A stretch of 64,000 nt of DNA. Source: Hetaerina americana (Eukaryota; Arthropoda; Insecta; Odonata; Calopterygidae). The position numbers were made by a program, and so were the translations under genes. Location: NCBI GenBank assembly GCA_022747635.1, contig JAKTNV010000005.1:84378469-84442468 (forward strand), in the 5' to 3' direction. This document shows positions 34,442 through 45,187 of the stretch, in pieces (the stretch's first letter is position 1; each line of letters opens with the position of its first letter). The notes under the pieces were generated by a model. The model ran no database searches. It saw only the letters and a list, made by a program, of their open reading frames with translations, and was not told where the DNA came from.

Positions 34442-34486
34442 TGGTTATGGTTTCCCAGAAATACCTGGTACCCGAAAAATCACACG

Positions 34487-34490
<4 letters not shown>
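34442..34490 (-). repeat. SINE-B fragment
   Basis: The minus strand matches GGGTACCAGGTCTTTCTGGG and AAACCATAACC of SINE-B; only this middle part is left. Confidence 0.75.

Positions 34491-34560
<70 letters not shown>
34490..34560. repeat. (TA)n microsatellite
   Basis: About 70 bp of TA. Apparent IYIYIY proteins in this region are artefacts of it. Confidence 0.95.
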
Positions 34561-34563
<3 letters not shown>

Positions 34564-34734
34564 ATGTGTGTGTAAGATTGAAGGGAAACTTCAGACCGAT
34601 CCTCGGATTGATAACTCGCGATTTTATGACCCTATAATAATAGGTCGATAATAATTTCTTGATAGAATCCCTAGAATCGAAACTAAATCGATATATCTTC
34701 TCCAGCTCGATATCTGGCGTTCGATACTGGGGAA

Positions 34735-35200
34735 TTAATATCGAATGGACACCCTCTCCCGTACGCCGGGAAAAAGTGGACATAAGGAGGATGTCTCGGA
34801 CGCGGTCAATCCCCCTTCCTCCCATGTGTGTGCGTGCCCCTGGATAACAGCCGCGTCCTCGCCCCTCCTCCCTCGAGTCGCGAACCGCGGAACATGCGGG
34901 CGGTCTGCTACCCCTCTCTCGACCGGAGACGTCGCCGTTCCCATTCCCACGCATGCGGATGGAGTGCGCCCCTCGAGGGTGCGGCCCATCGGCACTATTG
35001 CGATTATCGGCACGCATCGCTGCCTTCCTCCGGCCCACCGAATCGCCATCAGGGAAGGCACCTGGAGTGTTCTCGCCTGGTATCTCGAGTGGTGCGGGCT
35101 GAACCACTCGTGAGCGACGGACAAGATGGGGAGTGGAGGGACAACTGCAAGCGAGGGAGTGGTTGGTGCTCGATTGTGCACGCCTATGCACACGTATATA
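34735..35200. other. CpG-dense island
   Basis: Strong CpG density (for example CGCGAACCGCGG and GACGTCGCCG) against CpG-poor flanks. Both strands have long open frames (122 and 131 codons plus; 181 codons minus) with no recognised domain. It could be a promoter, a first exon or GC-rich non-coding DNA; the sequence does not decide. Confidence 0.5.
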
Positions 35201-35460
35201 TATGTGTGTTTGTGTGTGACTAATGCCTCGTTTACATCGCTGGTACCACCACATCGCCTTGGGATTTGCTCCAATGACATAGCTTTAGGCTTTCGAGGCG
35301 TACATATATGAGTCTATGGAGAAACTGAAAATAAGTACATGCGCAAATAAAATATAGGGAAAACGATAAGAAGTCTACGCCGTACATTGTTCATAATATA
35401 CTATGCATATACTGTGTATGTAAAATAAACATAGTAATATATATGTCGTACATATACATA

Positions 35461-36017
35461 CAGGGTTCGTCCGGAAAATAAGTGTACTGAGCTCAGGAAA
35501 AAAAATTTATTACACTTTTACATATCTTAAGCTAATATTCCTCAAAATAGGACCCTTGTGAGTCGATACACTTGTTCCAGCGGCGTTCCCATTCCTGGAA
35601 CGCTCCCGCGAAGGCATCATCGGGAACCTCTCGAAGACTCGTCGTCGACCTCTTCTCTGCCCTCCACGAACATCTTGTGCCACAGAAAGATCATGTTTCT
35701 GGACATGGCTGACTCCCCGTAAGCCTGGTTAATCATACCGACAGTTTCGGTAGACGATTTCCCAAGCTTTACCGCAAATTTGATGGAATAACGCTGCTCC
35801 AAAAACTTCGGCATCGCGTTCCGTGACGTGGGTCGAGCGTGGAGGTTCGCGTTAACAGAGCTCCTCACTACTCCACAGCTCAGAGCCGACTGCCTTTTTC
35901 AGCGTCGCTTGCCAACATACCCCCCTCCAATCGCAGCCCGTCAGAGCGGTGCTGGGCGCGCCTGGAGCGGCGCGCCCAGCCCAGGAGTCAGTACACTTAT
36001 TTTCCGGATGAACCCTG
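35461..36017 (-). mobile_element. Mariner deletion derivative (copy D), 557 bp
   Basis: Terminal repeats CAGGGTTCGTCCGGAAAATA (left) and its inverted match at the right end are flanked by TA on both sides (35459-35460, 36018-36019). Both ends are intact but most of the transposase is gone, the structure expected of a non-autonomous element mobilised by a full-length relative. It lies next to a SINE-B 3' part. Confidence 0.9.
35539..35814 (-). pseudogene. Mariner transposase remnant in copy D
   Basis: The minus-strand ATG at 35814 gives MPKFLEQRYSIKFAVKLGKS and a first HTH, reaching FVEGREEVDDE. The sequence then jumps to the C-terminus (LREVPDDAFAGAFQEWERRW), across an internal deletion that changes frame. 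No catalytic Asp remains. Confidence 0.85.
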
Positions 36018-36019
36018 TA

Positions 36020-36155
36020 GTCTGCACAGGGAAAGGAACTTGCCCCCCTACCCTGATGCGTGAACTTTCATACGCCGTATAGGGCTTAGTACTGGGTGAA
36101 CTCTGCCATCACCTACTAAACCGACCTTCGGGTTGATTACTGTGTTTATGGTTTA
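36020..36155 (+). repeat. SINE-B 3' part
   Basis: It starts in CACAGGGAAAGGAACTTGCC and runs through CCGTATAGGGCTTAGTACTG to TAAACCGACCTTCGGGTTGA. The tRNA-like head is absent, cut off at the mariner end. Confidence 0.8.
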
Positions 36156-36169
36156 TACATAGGATATAT

Positions 36170-36262
36170 ATTATATATACATATATAAATAAATATATAT
36201 ATATATATATGTACATATATATATGTACATATATGTATATTATATATATGTAATTATATATA
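36170..36262. repeat. TA-rich microsatellite with GTACATATAT units
   Basis: Mixed TA and TGTACATA repeats. Confidence 0.85.
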
Positions 36263-36267
36263 TATTG

Positions 36268-36350
36268 TTAGGGGAGACGAGAGAAATATTTGGTGGTCGT
36301 GTCCATCCAAAACCTACCTTAACTGGTAAATAACCTCTAATAATAACATA
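36268..36350 (+). repeat. LINE 3' tail (family 2)
   Basis: GTCCATCCAAAACCTACC and TTAACTGGTAAATAACC match the tail after the RT ORF at 15.02-15.08 kb. No RT sequence precedes it here. Confidence 0.65.
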
Positions 36351-36359
36351 CTTAATATA

Positions 36360-36985
36360 ATTATTGTCCATAACCTAACTTTATTTAAATATACTTGAGT
36401 TCCAACGAGCAATTTACCACTACGATAAGTCATAATAATCATACTGTATTTTGGCTTGGTATATGGATTTTTTAATAAGATGGTACACTAATCAATGGTT
36501 TTAAGTAATTTCCATTTATTCAAAGTTTAAATTTAGATGTATATCTTTAAAATACATTTGAGGATTGCATAGTATCTTTGGTCTCTGCAGTTTCCTAAGA
36601 ATTCCAATGAAGCGAAGGACATTCGTATCCTCGAAAAATTATTTTTTGCCTGATTAACATTACTGCTATTTTGAGGGTCGTAAAATATGATTTTATGAAT
36701 CCACACAGAACTATCAATCTGTATGTGCGTTCGAATCAATCTCGCGAAATGCATTCGGCAATTTCTGCATGCAATATGGTGGTGTCCTCAATCTAAAGTC
36801 ACCTTTTATTCATACCATAAGGGTCCACGAAAATCAGGATATCGGCATATTTGTTTGGCTCCTTAAATACCATTTGCTTTGTTGACATATATTGTTTTAA
36901 TCGCCAAACACAAGTGCGGACGTACAGGTGGGCTGTACACTGTACAAGTGGGATCTGACATTGAGCTGCTATTCGGCAATTATGT
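36360..36985. other. Unassigned sequence
   Basis: Nothing recognised. Confidence 0.45.
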
Positions 36986-36991
36986 CCTTTG

Positions 36992-37919
36992 CACAGGGTA
37001 AGACAGAATGGACTCCCTGATTTTACGGGTAAATTGTAAAAAATCTAACCAAGATAATTAGTAAAGGCTTTAATTTCGAAAAAAAATTTTGTCATTTTTT
37101 TTCATTAGGTTTTGAAAATTATTTCATCCAGGTGACGACCTCAGCGAGCAATTCCTATGTTGAGTCGTTCAAAAGTGTTTTCGGAAACTCTTCTCAGCCT
37201 CTCTTGCGTTATTCCAGCGATGGCATCTGTAAATTGCCCGTCTAAGAGCTTTCAAAGTACTTGGTCGAACTTTGTTGTCCTCAGCTTTGAGATATCCCCT
37301 AAAAAAATCAAATGGGCTCAAATATGTGGAGCGGTGGGCCATGGCACACCACCCCATGAGGAGATCAAGGAGCCGGGTAATTGTTTTTGCAGGATTTTGC
37401 GAGAAGGATGGGCGATATGAGCCGTGACCCCATCCTGTTGAAACCAAAAGGCTTCTGTGTCATATTCCTCACCATATTCTTCCATTTTGGGGATTAAATA
37501 TTCTCCAGCAACTGCACTAAGTTCTCAGTAACAGTTGAACCTCGAGATACAAATAGGAGGACCCAATAATGCTAATGGAGGACACAGCGCACCAAACTGT
37601 TACTTTGAGGCTATGATGAGATCTTGGGTGAAGTTCGCGTTGATTGTCAATCGTCCAGTAACAGAATTTTGCCCATTTACGGAGCCGGAGAGGTGAAAAT
37701 GCGCTTCATCGCTAGACCACAGCGCCCTCTGCGTCGCTACCACACTATCATTGTTCTTAAAGAACGTTTCTACGACAAAGACTCACGGACTAATGCATGG
37801 TAAATGCGTATATTGGTGATTTTTCTTCCAGCTAACGCCACTACTCTAACATGCTAATTTATCTGCGCGCTTTTCAGTGATTTTTTTTCAAACAAGGGAG
37901 TTCATTCTGACTCACCGTG
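36992..37919 (-). mobile_element. Tc1/IS630-superfamily transposon fossil (copy I)
   Basis: Ends are similar inverted repeats: CACAGGGTAAGACAGAATGG at the left and, on the minus strand, CACGGTGAGTCAGAATGAAC at the right. About 930 bp lies between them, with one degraded transposase. Confidence 0.75.
37095..37780 (-). pseudogene. DDE_3-type (IS630/Tc) transposase pseudogene
   Basis: Minus-strand pieces read DEAHFHLSG (first catalytic-Asp region), FWFQQDGVTAHIAHP (second Asp; family form FQQDGATAH), a degraded SPFDFFRGYLK (third region; family form TPLDFFLWGYLK) and ITQERLRRVSENTFERL at the C-terminus. Many stops and frameshifts. It differs from the mariners in its QQDG motif, so it is a separate Tc-like family. 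Confidence 0.75.
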
Positions 37920-37924
37920 TACTT

Positions 37925-38895
37925 TTTTTCACGCGGCATCATGAAAGTAGGTTTATATCTCAAGTGCTTGTAATTCGTAAGCGTTTTATACCCATAGGGA
38001 TCTATGGTTGTAACGAAGCATATATTGAGCCTCGCATGGTGACTTAACTTTGTCGTGTTCCCCGTGGCTAAAACCTCGAACTCCATTGCCTGTCAATGGG
38101 TCTACTATGACGGGTCCAATTTTATGGTATAATGTTGGAAAAAGGAACTCAAATACATTTCCAGCAAATTTGGAGCATATAAATTTGTAAACTTTTAGGA
38201 TTAATATGTCTGAACAATGATTTGTTTCCAAAATGATGGTGGACATAATGGAATTTTGCAATACCGTTGGATTGAAAAAGAACCATCAAAATCGTAGTTC
38301 TATACATGCCTTCCATCTCTCTTGAATCTTCCCTGGTTCAATAATTATTTTTCCTGAAATATGGTTGATGGTTTGCACGGATTTTTCCTCCTAACGTCCA
38401 GGAAATACCTTCCTGTCTAGCAGAGAACCATGGTTTAGTTCTTGAAACTCGACATTTTGCTAATTTAGAATTCTATAATTGTTGACATTGTTGATACGGA
38501 TGTAACTCGGATGAATTATTATCAAGTAAAAAAAGGATTTATTAATTTAAGAAACAGAACAAATTCCACAAATGAAACAAAGAAACCGAATTTTGGGAAA
38601 GTTTTCGTTAGTTTAATCTCATGTGCCTCGCTAATTTAAATATGTACATATAAAAAATTCATTTTCTGAAACACGCCATCTTGTTTATCTGGAACTCTGT
38701 AATAGTTACCATTGTTGCCATCGACAGAGACTCGTCTACGATTTTCACTTTCCGATTGAGGACGTGCGTGACACTATTTGAAACATCTATAGCGCAATAT
38801 TTTTGCAATTGATCGGCTGAATTATTTTTCGTGTTAATCTTGTGAGTCATTTTCGTTCATTAACTGGAAGTCCTTATAAAATGTTGAGTGTAATG
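37925..38895. other. Unassigned AT-rich sequence
   Basis: Short ORFs only; no motif recognised. Confidence 0.45.
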
Positions 38896-38909
38896 AGATT
38901 ATGTTGAGT

Positions 38910-39090
38910 ATACTATCACCTGTATTTGGGCCATAATGGACGTCGTAGCCCACCTAACTCCGATGAGATTTCTTATCGACTCCTCGGACGCGTCGCCCGC
39001 ACGGCTGCGGCGGATGTAACGACAGAGGGCGAGGACGCCGGGACGCGTGACGCCGCATCCATTTCCGAGGTTGCTGCTTGTCACCCAAGT
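38910..39090. other. Short CpG-rich segment; possible exon
   Basis: About 130 bp with dense CpGs inside AT-rich DNA. Open frames exist on both strands. On the minus strand an open frame from about 39084 ends at CAAATACAG followed by GTGATA, a splice-donor-like join, and an AG lies upstream (GACAAGCAG). No domain is recognised, so an exon is only a possibility. Confidence 0.3.
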
Positions 39091-39239
39091 GAGTTAAATT
39101 TAAAAAAAAATGATGAAAGTTGTTTAATTCCGCGATATCTTCCAAAATTGAATACAAATGCAGGGAATTTCACCATCCCCATCTCGTATGAATACCGAGA
39201 GATAGGAACGTGACACGTATCACCCTACAATGACGTGCG

Positions 39240-39710
39240 AAAGTTGATTAATTTTTTAGACCTTGGGAGGGGGGGCGGAGTGGAAGAAATTAGAGAGATG
39301 CGGTGCAATAGAGTGATCTTTTTGTTGTTGCTGGCCGGCATCATTAAAAATGGCGATGTATTTTTTTTAATTATGAAGGATATTGTGAATTCTTTTAAGT
39401 AAACAAAAGTTACATTAAGTGGGATGCATGAAATTATTGGAGCGCGTGCTTAAGAACTGTTAGGAGAAAGGGGAAGAGAAAATTGGAAGGTAAAATGAGG
39501 AACCAATTTTCATATTTTTCAATCCCCGTGAAAGAGGGAACAATTTCGCATCCGTGACGACTAATTTGCACATTTTACAACCTCTCTATACATGTGATCC
39601 GCTCACCCAAACCTTTACTTCTTTCTTTTTCATTTGTACACCGAACAGTTCCGCAATGCATACAAACGGGAAATATGAACATAGTAACTTGGGTCAAATG
39701 TGGTCTGGTG
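39240..39710. other. Unassigned sequence
   Basis: Nothing recognised. Confidence 0.45.
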
Positions 39711-39711
39711 C

Positions 39712-39765
39712 ATAAAAAAGTCCCTGCCACACACCATTCATTGGTTGCAGAGAATTATGTAAACT
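39712..39765 (+). repeat. LINE 3'-end motif (family 1), diverged
   Basis: CCCTGCCACACACCATTC followed by GGTTGCAGAGAATTATGT resembles the family-1 3' block. Confidence 0.4.
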
Positions 39766-40034
39766 AAATAAATAGAAGAGAAACGCGAAAGATAAAAGCG
39801 TTTTGAATGAGGGAGACCTAAGGACTAATACTTGTGGGTCGTGTGAAAATTGAGTGCGGAAGAAAGAACTCTCATGGCGTTTTCTACGTAGTCCACATTT
39901 AAACAATGAGGGAAAATCGAAGAGGGCTCATGGCAAGCTGAAAAAAGAACAAGTGTTATTTTTTGTCTCGGATTTGAAACATCGTATAGGTGGTGACTCT
40001 CCAATTATTGGTGTAGGTTATATCGTATATCGTA

Positions 40035-40337
40035 TGTGGGTCGCGGTATTCCAGGGGGTAGAGCATTGTACTACTTACCGAAGGGTCTCGGGTTCGATTC
40101 CCGGGCAAGGCACTCTGGGTACCTGCTGCTCCACCTATGCTCCAGCTATGTGAGTTTTCGGGTACCAGGTCTTCCTGGGAAACCATAACCGGCACAGGGA
40201 AAGGAACTGGCCCCCATACCCTGATGTGTGAATTTCACACGCCGTATAGGGCTTAGTACTGGGTGATCTGATCTCTACCATCACCTACTAAACCGACCTT
40301 CGGTTTGATTACTGTATTTATGGTTTTATTTATGGTC
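40035..40337 (+). repeat. SINE-B, full length, with 8-bp target duplication
   Basis: ATATCGTA flanks both sides (40027-40034 and 40338-40345). The head has GTATTCCAGGGGGTAGAGC (A-box region) and GGGTTCGATTCCCGGGC (B box), and all three conserved body blocks are present. The tail is TTTATGG repeats, unlike the CA tail at 24 kb. Confidence 0.85.
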
Positions 40338-40664
40338 ATATCGTAAGCGTCTTTCGTCACAGTTCTCGAACATTAAAAATGTGCAAGGTCACAAAGTTTG
40401 ACCCAAGTGCCCTGAATCGACGGCGGCCTTTCTAGTTTTAGGTCGACTAGTCTTAATCTACTCTCTACTCCGCAATCACTACAAACGCCACTTTGAGTCC
40501 TCCCTCCAATCTATTCGTCTTCAAGTCAAGTCTCCTCACCTTTGAATACTGCCAACATTCCCACTGATTCGTCCATTCGAAAAACCATTCGGTAAACATT
40601 TTAGAAACCTTCGCTGAGAAGCTTAAAAGGTTTGTGGGAAAAGTATCGGCAACAATTTTTCCCT

Positions 40665-41190
40665 GACGTGTGCGTGAACTGCTGAATTCAGACCGTTTTG
40701 CTAAGTGTGCGCATGACCATAGATCGTATATTGGCATTGATAAGTGCTCACCATTATCACTGAAATGCTTGGCGATGCGAACTATCTGTGCTAAGCTCGT
40801 CCTCCCGAAGGTCTTGATGGACGATCAAGAGTAGAGTCGAGTGCCTGCTTGCGAAGACCTTCTGCAACAGCATCGTGGCGATTCCCCAACCCCTTTACAG
40901 TCCCGAATTGGTGCCAGCAGACAATTTTCAATTCTCAAAAGTGAAATCCTCCCTCGATGAACACAACCACGGGACACTAAGTGCCGTCAAAGAAGCTTGC
41001 AAGCGTACCCTTAAGGACCTTCTGCCTACCAGGGAGCTTTCGAGACGTGGAAAAGCCGCTATCAAAAGTGTGTCGACGCTCAAGGGATGCACTTTGAAGA
41101 ATTTTGAGGCATTTTAGCAGTATCTGAATTAAGTTATTTTTCCGATACTTCTCACGCAAACCAAGTATGTTCTAAAATAGTAGCCTCTTT
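40665..41190 (+). pseudogene. Mariner transposase fossil (copy J), internally deleted
   Basis: VRELLNSDR (second HTH start), KCLAMRTICAKLVLPKVLMD (linker), then a jump across the catalytic region to IPQPLYSPELVPADNFQF (family form PPYSPDLAPADFF, third catalytic Asp region) and GTLSAVKEACKRTLKDL at the C-terminus. Stops and frameshifts are present. Terminal repeats were not identified; limits are approximate. Confidence 0.75.
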
Positions 41191-41194
41191 CCAC

Positions 41195-41500
41195 AACCAC
41201 TTAAGGGGAGGAGACCATGAGTTGCTTGTTCATGTAAATGTAGAATTTCCCCTTCTTACTTTTCAATTCTGAATTAACTTTCTTTTATTGGTAAAGGCCT
41301 GTCGTATAAATGGTTTCGGTTTATTTTTATTCCCTTTTTTCGCATAACGAGTGACTAGTTTTTCAGGTGAATTTACCCTTGTTTTGAATTAAGTCTTCCT
41401 CCAGCATGTATACACATTTTCACGTTATGTGATAATTTTTTACTGAAATGTTGTCCCTTTTCCCTCCCTCTCCCATATCCTCCCCTATCACTTACCCTTC
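41195..41500. other. Unassigned sequence
   Basis: Nothing recognised. Confidence 0.4.
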
Positions 41501-41501
41501 C

Positions 41502-41572
41502 CACCTGGTGCTTGCACCCCCTGCCACATACCTTTGTGGTGGATCGCGGGGCATTTATATAGATGTCAAATC
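41502..41572 (+). repeat. LINE 3'-end motif (family 1)
   Basis: GCTTGCACCCCCTGCCACAT, GTGGTGGATCGCGGGGCATT and a TATAGATGTC tail. Confidence 0.65.
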
Positions 41573-41574
41573 AC

Positions 41575-42305
41575 CCATCTGATACTCAAAAGCTAAATCA
41601 TGTCATTAAGGAAGATCATGGGCTCTTTCACATTTTCCGGAATCCAACAGATCAATTTTTATTTTGCAAATACAAATAATCCTAGTTTCACTCAGGCAAA
41701 TAAGGGGTCATTTTCAAACTCCCCGCATCACATATTGAATGACTCCTCAGTGGGAAACCGTAGGAACGTTGACCTCAGAGTAGAATGATTTTGAACATGA
41801 AAATAATGAAGGAAGTATTTTTTCCCCTTTAGATTCTTGACCGCAACAGTGGGAAGTGCGACATTTTGAATATCTCCTAAGTCACCAATCACCGATCACT
41901 CTAATGACTGCGGGACTTAACACCACACCCTGCGCACCAAGAAAGAGGCTCGCAGGGTATGCTCAGTGGTGTACAGGCGGATTGAAAATCATTTTTCAGA
42001 TCTACTTTCTAACTTTGAGTAAGTAACGAGAATTGAATCAGTTTCCTTAGCGTTGGCATTCCGTAATTCTTTCGCTGAAGGATCGATTTCTATTCTCAAT
42101 GCAGGTCCACAATTTCATCATCAATCACAGTGCATTCTTTCATTCAGTTCTTTTCTCATCCCACATTTCTTAAAGTTTTATTTCCAACTCTCACGGGCTC
42201 CAGCAGACTTGGTATCCACTGGGAGGGAGGGAGGGAGAGGTTGGACGAAGGGAAACGAAGCTCTATCATTGGTCGATTCAGACCCTTCCCAACCAGCCGC
42301 CCTTT
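41575..42305. other. Unassigned sequence
   Basis: No supported feature; a GGGA repeat lies near 42222-42238. Confidence 0.4.
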
Positions 42306-42309
42306 TCTC

Positions 42310-42551
42310 TTCGCAGGAATGTCATTTTCATCATACGGGACTTTGGACGCCGTCAAAGAGGCCGTGACGACGTGTCTTCGAGAGGTTCCCGATGATGCCT
42401 TCGCGGGAGCGTTCCAGGAATGGGAACGCCGCTGGAACAAGTGTATCGACTCACAAGGGTCCTATTTTGAGGAATATTAGCTTAAGATATGTAAAAGTGT
42501 AATAAATTTTTTTTCCTGAGCTCAGTACACTTATTTTCCGGACGAACCCTG
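42310..42551 (+). pseudogene. Mariner 3' end of copy-D family
   Basis: The plus frame gives SSYGTLDAVKEAVTTCLREV followed by PDDAFAGAFQEWERRWNKC and a TAG at 42478-42480. The 3' UTR and terminal repeat (TTTTCCGGACGAACCCTG) are nearly identical to copy D. The 5' two thirds are missing. Confidence 0.85.
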
Positions 42552-42560
42552 TGTATATAT

Positions 42561-42745
42561 ATATACTCATATATACAGAAACATATATAAGGAAAAGGGA
42601 TAGGAACACGTATAAAGGACGAACACAATAGAGGTGGGGAAGGCGGAATCGAACGTATCACAAGAGTAAAAATATTTCCTCAACCGGGACTCGAACACCG
42701 GATCTTTCCACTTGCCGGGCGGATGCTCTTAACCACTTGAGCTAT
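42561..42745 (-). repeat. Left part of an interrupted 457-bp SINE unit
   Basis: Matches the minus unit of the 4.5-kb array from ACTCATATATACAGAAACA through the tRNA-like head (from 42677) to AGCTAT at 42740-42745. It continues at 45188 after a 2.44-kb insertion. Confidence 0.9.
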
Positions 42746-45187
42746 GATATAAATTATTTTATTCGGTTCAGAATACTATATTACAGAGTTTGTTAGCATT
42801 ATGCATAATATCAGGTCACAGATTATGGGTACATCATGTTTTTCTTTAGTATAAGTGTATACATGGATACATATATGATACATATACCACATACATATCC
42901 ACTTGTACATACATACGCACACATGCATATCCACACGCACATACATAAGCATATGCATACAGACGCATACTCGTGAATTTGACCATTAACATTTAGAAAG
43001 AAAAAAAAAAAAAAGAAAGGAAGACAAGGTCCACAGATATTAGGAGGGAGATTTTAGCTAGCAATGGAAAGTTATGTATTGTAAGAAATTATCAACGGCA
43101 GGGTTGAAATTATCGATTCAATCAGTCATTCAGCAAAAAAAAAACTCTTCAACGATGGACGAAGTGTGTCCGGCACCGGGTGGCTACCGGACATCACTTC
43201 CCAGAGTTCTGATCGTGGCTAGCGTCGCTCCGGTCGCGACTCGACCCCGGGCGACGAGTGCTTCGCCGTTTCCCGGGACGCCTCGTCCAACGGGTCGACG
43301 AGCGAGGACGCGGCATTTCGCCGCATCCCTCCCCCCCGGCCTCATCCGAAGAGGAAGAGCCAGCCGTGGTCTCCACGTAGAGCGGGTAACTCGGCAGCGT
43401 TCCACAGGAGGCCCTCTTCGAAGGAGCACCGCTGGGGGCCGCCAAGGGGCAGGACGCACCCTCGGGGAGGGTCGGAATGGCGGACTGGGGCTCATCTGCG
43501 GAAGGGTTGTGGTCGGGAAAAATCAGGGGAGATAGTTGCTTGTGGTCCGTATCTTGAGAAGCGCTGGGAAGATCGTCGACACATTGACTGTCCTTAATGG
43601 GGAAAGAAGATGGGGTATGTGGGATTTTTGACTTTGAGAAACTTGTATGCGGGTCGACTTCCGGGGTCGGTGACGCTTCCTTTACAGTCAATGATAAAGG
43701 GGTCGAGGGATGAGCTGTTGGGGACTGGAAAACATCGCAATCAGATGCATCCTCCTCACCTGTCACCAGAGGTTCTTGGGGTGTTTGAAACCCGTGATGC
43801 AAGGATTGCGTAGCGAGGGCGTCGATGGCGAGAGCGGGGGGAAGGGGGGCGAAAGACCATCCCTCCTCATTTGACGAGCTCACGGAGACGGGGGCTGGAG
43901 GTCGTGTGATATTAGGCGAGGTGGTAGGTATGTGAACCATTTGTAGAACGGTATTCGAGACCAGGAGTTTGGGTTTGTCTGTCCTCTTCTTTTTCGGTTC
44001 CCTTTCCTCCGTTGACGATTTTCGCTCCCGCTGACATTTCCCTCCAATTGAAGGGAGATGCGGGGGACCAACGGGAGCAGCCGGGACCGCACCCTCGATG
44101 AGTAGAAGCGACCGCGCTCTCTCCTCCACAGCCACTTCGGGCTGATCCATCTCCACGGCGGCGTTAGGGTTGGAGGGCATCATCATTGCCTCCACATAGC
44201 TCTTACCTCCCTGGTTCCGAGGGCAGGTCTTGCGCTCGTGGCCTTCTTGATTACAGCGGGCGCAAGTGCGGCGCTGACCCTCATAGATGATGATGGCCCG
44301 GTTGCCGCCGATGTGGAGGTACGAGGGGATATTTCTCTCGACCGTCATCCGCACAACCCTGGTGCCAGTAAGCACCCGCGCCATATTTTCTCCCTCCCAC
44401 CTGTTCTCCCACGAGCGATGTATTTTACCAAAGCGTTGGAGCTCGCCTGTTATGTCTTCCAATGGGGTCTCCACGGGGAGACAAAGAACCCTGACATTAC
44501 ACGGGCTGCCGGAAGTCTCGTCAATTGTTATTGTCGTCCTCTGGTCACTTAAAGACGGAAACGGTAGTTTCCGCGGAGTATTGTCTAAAATCCTAGTCAT
44601 TGTAGCTTCGGTTGCCAACTTCAGGAATATCAAATGGCGATTGTATCCAAATTGGATCGCCACTATCTCTTCGGGTGTGAGGCCCAGCGACTCTAACGTG
44701 AAGAGGTGGACCTCCAACGGGGTAGGGGGCTTCGCCTTCTCGTCAACTTGCAAGGCGAGCGTGTTTAAACGGCGCACAGCCATTTGAAGAAATCAAATTC
44801 AGCACACTAGCATGAAGAAGGAAAGCGCAACAAAAAAAAAAACGAGCACTTTAAAGGGAAATAAAACACTCACGAACGCTCCCTCCCCGCCACACGCACC
44901 CGGCGGTAGCAAACAAAAGGAGCCTAAGCTCTACACCAGGCGTCAAGGTCAGTCTTGATCCACTAAACAAAACAAAAGTACGGCCTTCCCGGCGGAAGAA
45001 GTCGAGAGTCAAACTGCGCGCTTCTTGATGAACTAGGCGGTCAACCGCCGCTCGAAACAAAACACGATCGGAACCTCGGTTTCCGAGAGAGTCCGGCAGT
45101 GCCGCTCTCCAAACCCCGGCGACCGAAGCCTCGGACGCCGGCGATTTTAGACACTCGGTGAACACAGGCACGTCCTGCTATCAAGGC
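42746..45187 (-). mobile_element. LINE derivative carrying only ORF1, inserted in a SINE unit
   Basis: The insertion is bounded by the 6-bp duplication AGCTAT (42740-42745 and 45188-45193). On the minus strand it has a GC-rich leader of about 400 bp, a 529-codon ORF1 and about 450 bp of 3' sequence that includes a long T-run (plus-strand A-run near 43004) and TGTATG-type repeats, ending AATAAAATAATTTATATC. No endonuclease or reverse transcriptase can be read, so a full ORF2 has either been deleted or never belonged to this element. Confidence 0.8.
43194..44783 (-). CDS. Non-LTR retrotransposon ORF1 (gag-like) protein with zinc knuckle
   Basis: Predicted 529 residues from the ATG at 44783. 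Residues about 20-90 form a mixed alpha/beta region (VHLFTLESLGLTPEEIVAIQ near 25-44). Residues about 95-150 resemble the RNA-recognition-like fold found in LINE ORF1 proteins (NVRVLCLPVETPLEDITGEL). A CX2CX4HX4C zinc knuckle follows (C174, C177, H182, C187). Then come a basic stretch (EPKKKRTDKPK, about residue 270) and a long Ser/Pro-rich, probably disordered tail with an Arg-rich end. ORF1 proteins of this kind bind element RNA and form the RNP; that role is inferred from the family. The frame has no stop or shift. Transcription would depend on the element's own leader. Alternative: a domesticated gene, but the insertion boundaries argue for a mobile element. Confidence 0.85.
   Translation of the reverse strand: MAVRRLNTLALQVDEKAKPPTPLEVHLFTLESLGLTPEEIVAIQFGYNRHLIFLKLATEATMTRILDNTPRKLPFPSLSDQRTTITIDETSGSPCNVRVLCLPVETPLEDITGELQRFGKIHRSWENRWEGENMARVLTGTRVVRMTVERNIPSYLHIGGNRAIIIYEGQRRTCARCNQEGHERKTCPRNQGGKSYVEAMMMPSNPNAAVEMDQPEVAVEERARSLLLIEGAVPAAPVGPPHLPSIGGKCQRERKSSTEEREPKKKRTDKPKLLVSNTVLQMVHIPTTSPNITRPPAPVSVSSSNEEGWSFAPLPPALAIDALATQSLHHGFQTPQEPLVTGEEDASDCDVFQSPTAHPSTPLSLTVKEASPTPEVDPHTSFSKSKIPHTPSSFPIKDSQCVDDLPSASQDTDHKQLSPLIFPDHNPSADEPQSAIPTLPEGASCPLAAPSGAPSKRASCGTLPSYPLYVETTAGSSSSDEAGGEGCGEMPRPRSSTRWTRRPGKRRSTRRPGSSRDRSDASHDQNSGK

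Noticed and set aside
43074..43535. 153-codon plus-strand ORF
   Set aside because: It is antisense to the Arg/Ser-rich end of the LINE ORF1, which has better protein features.
44851..45171. 106-codon minus ORF upstream of ORF1
   Set aside because: It lies in the LINE leader, has no recognised motif and no preserved copy to compare. It could be an upstream ORF but cannot be supported.
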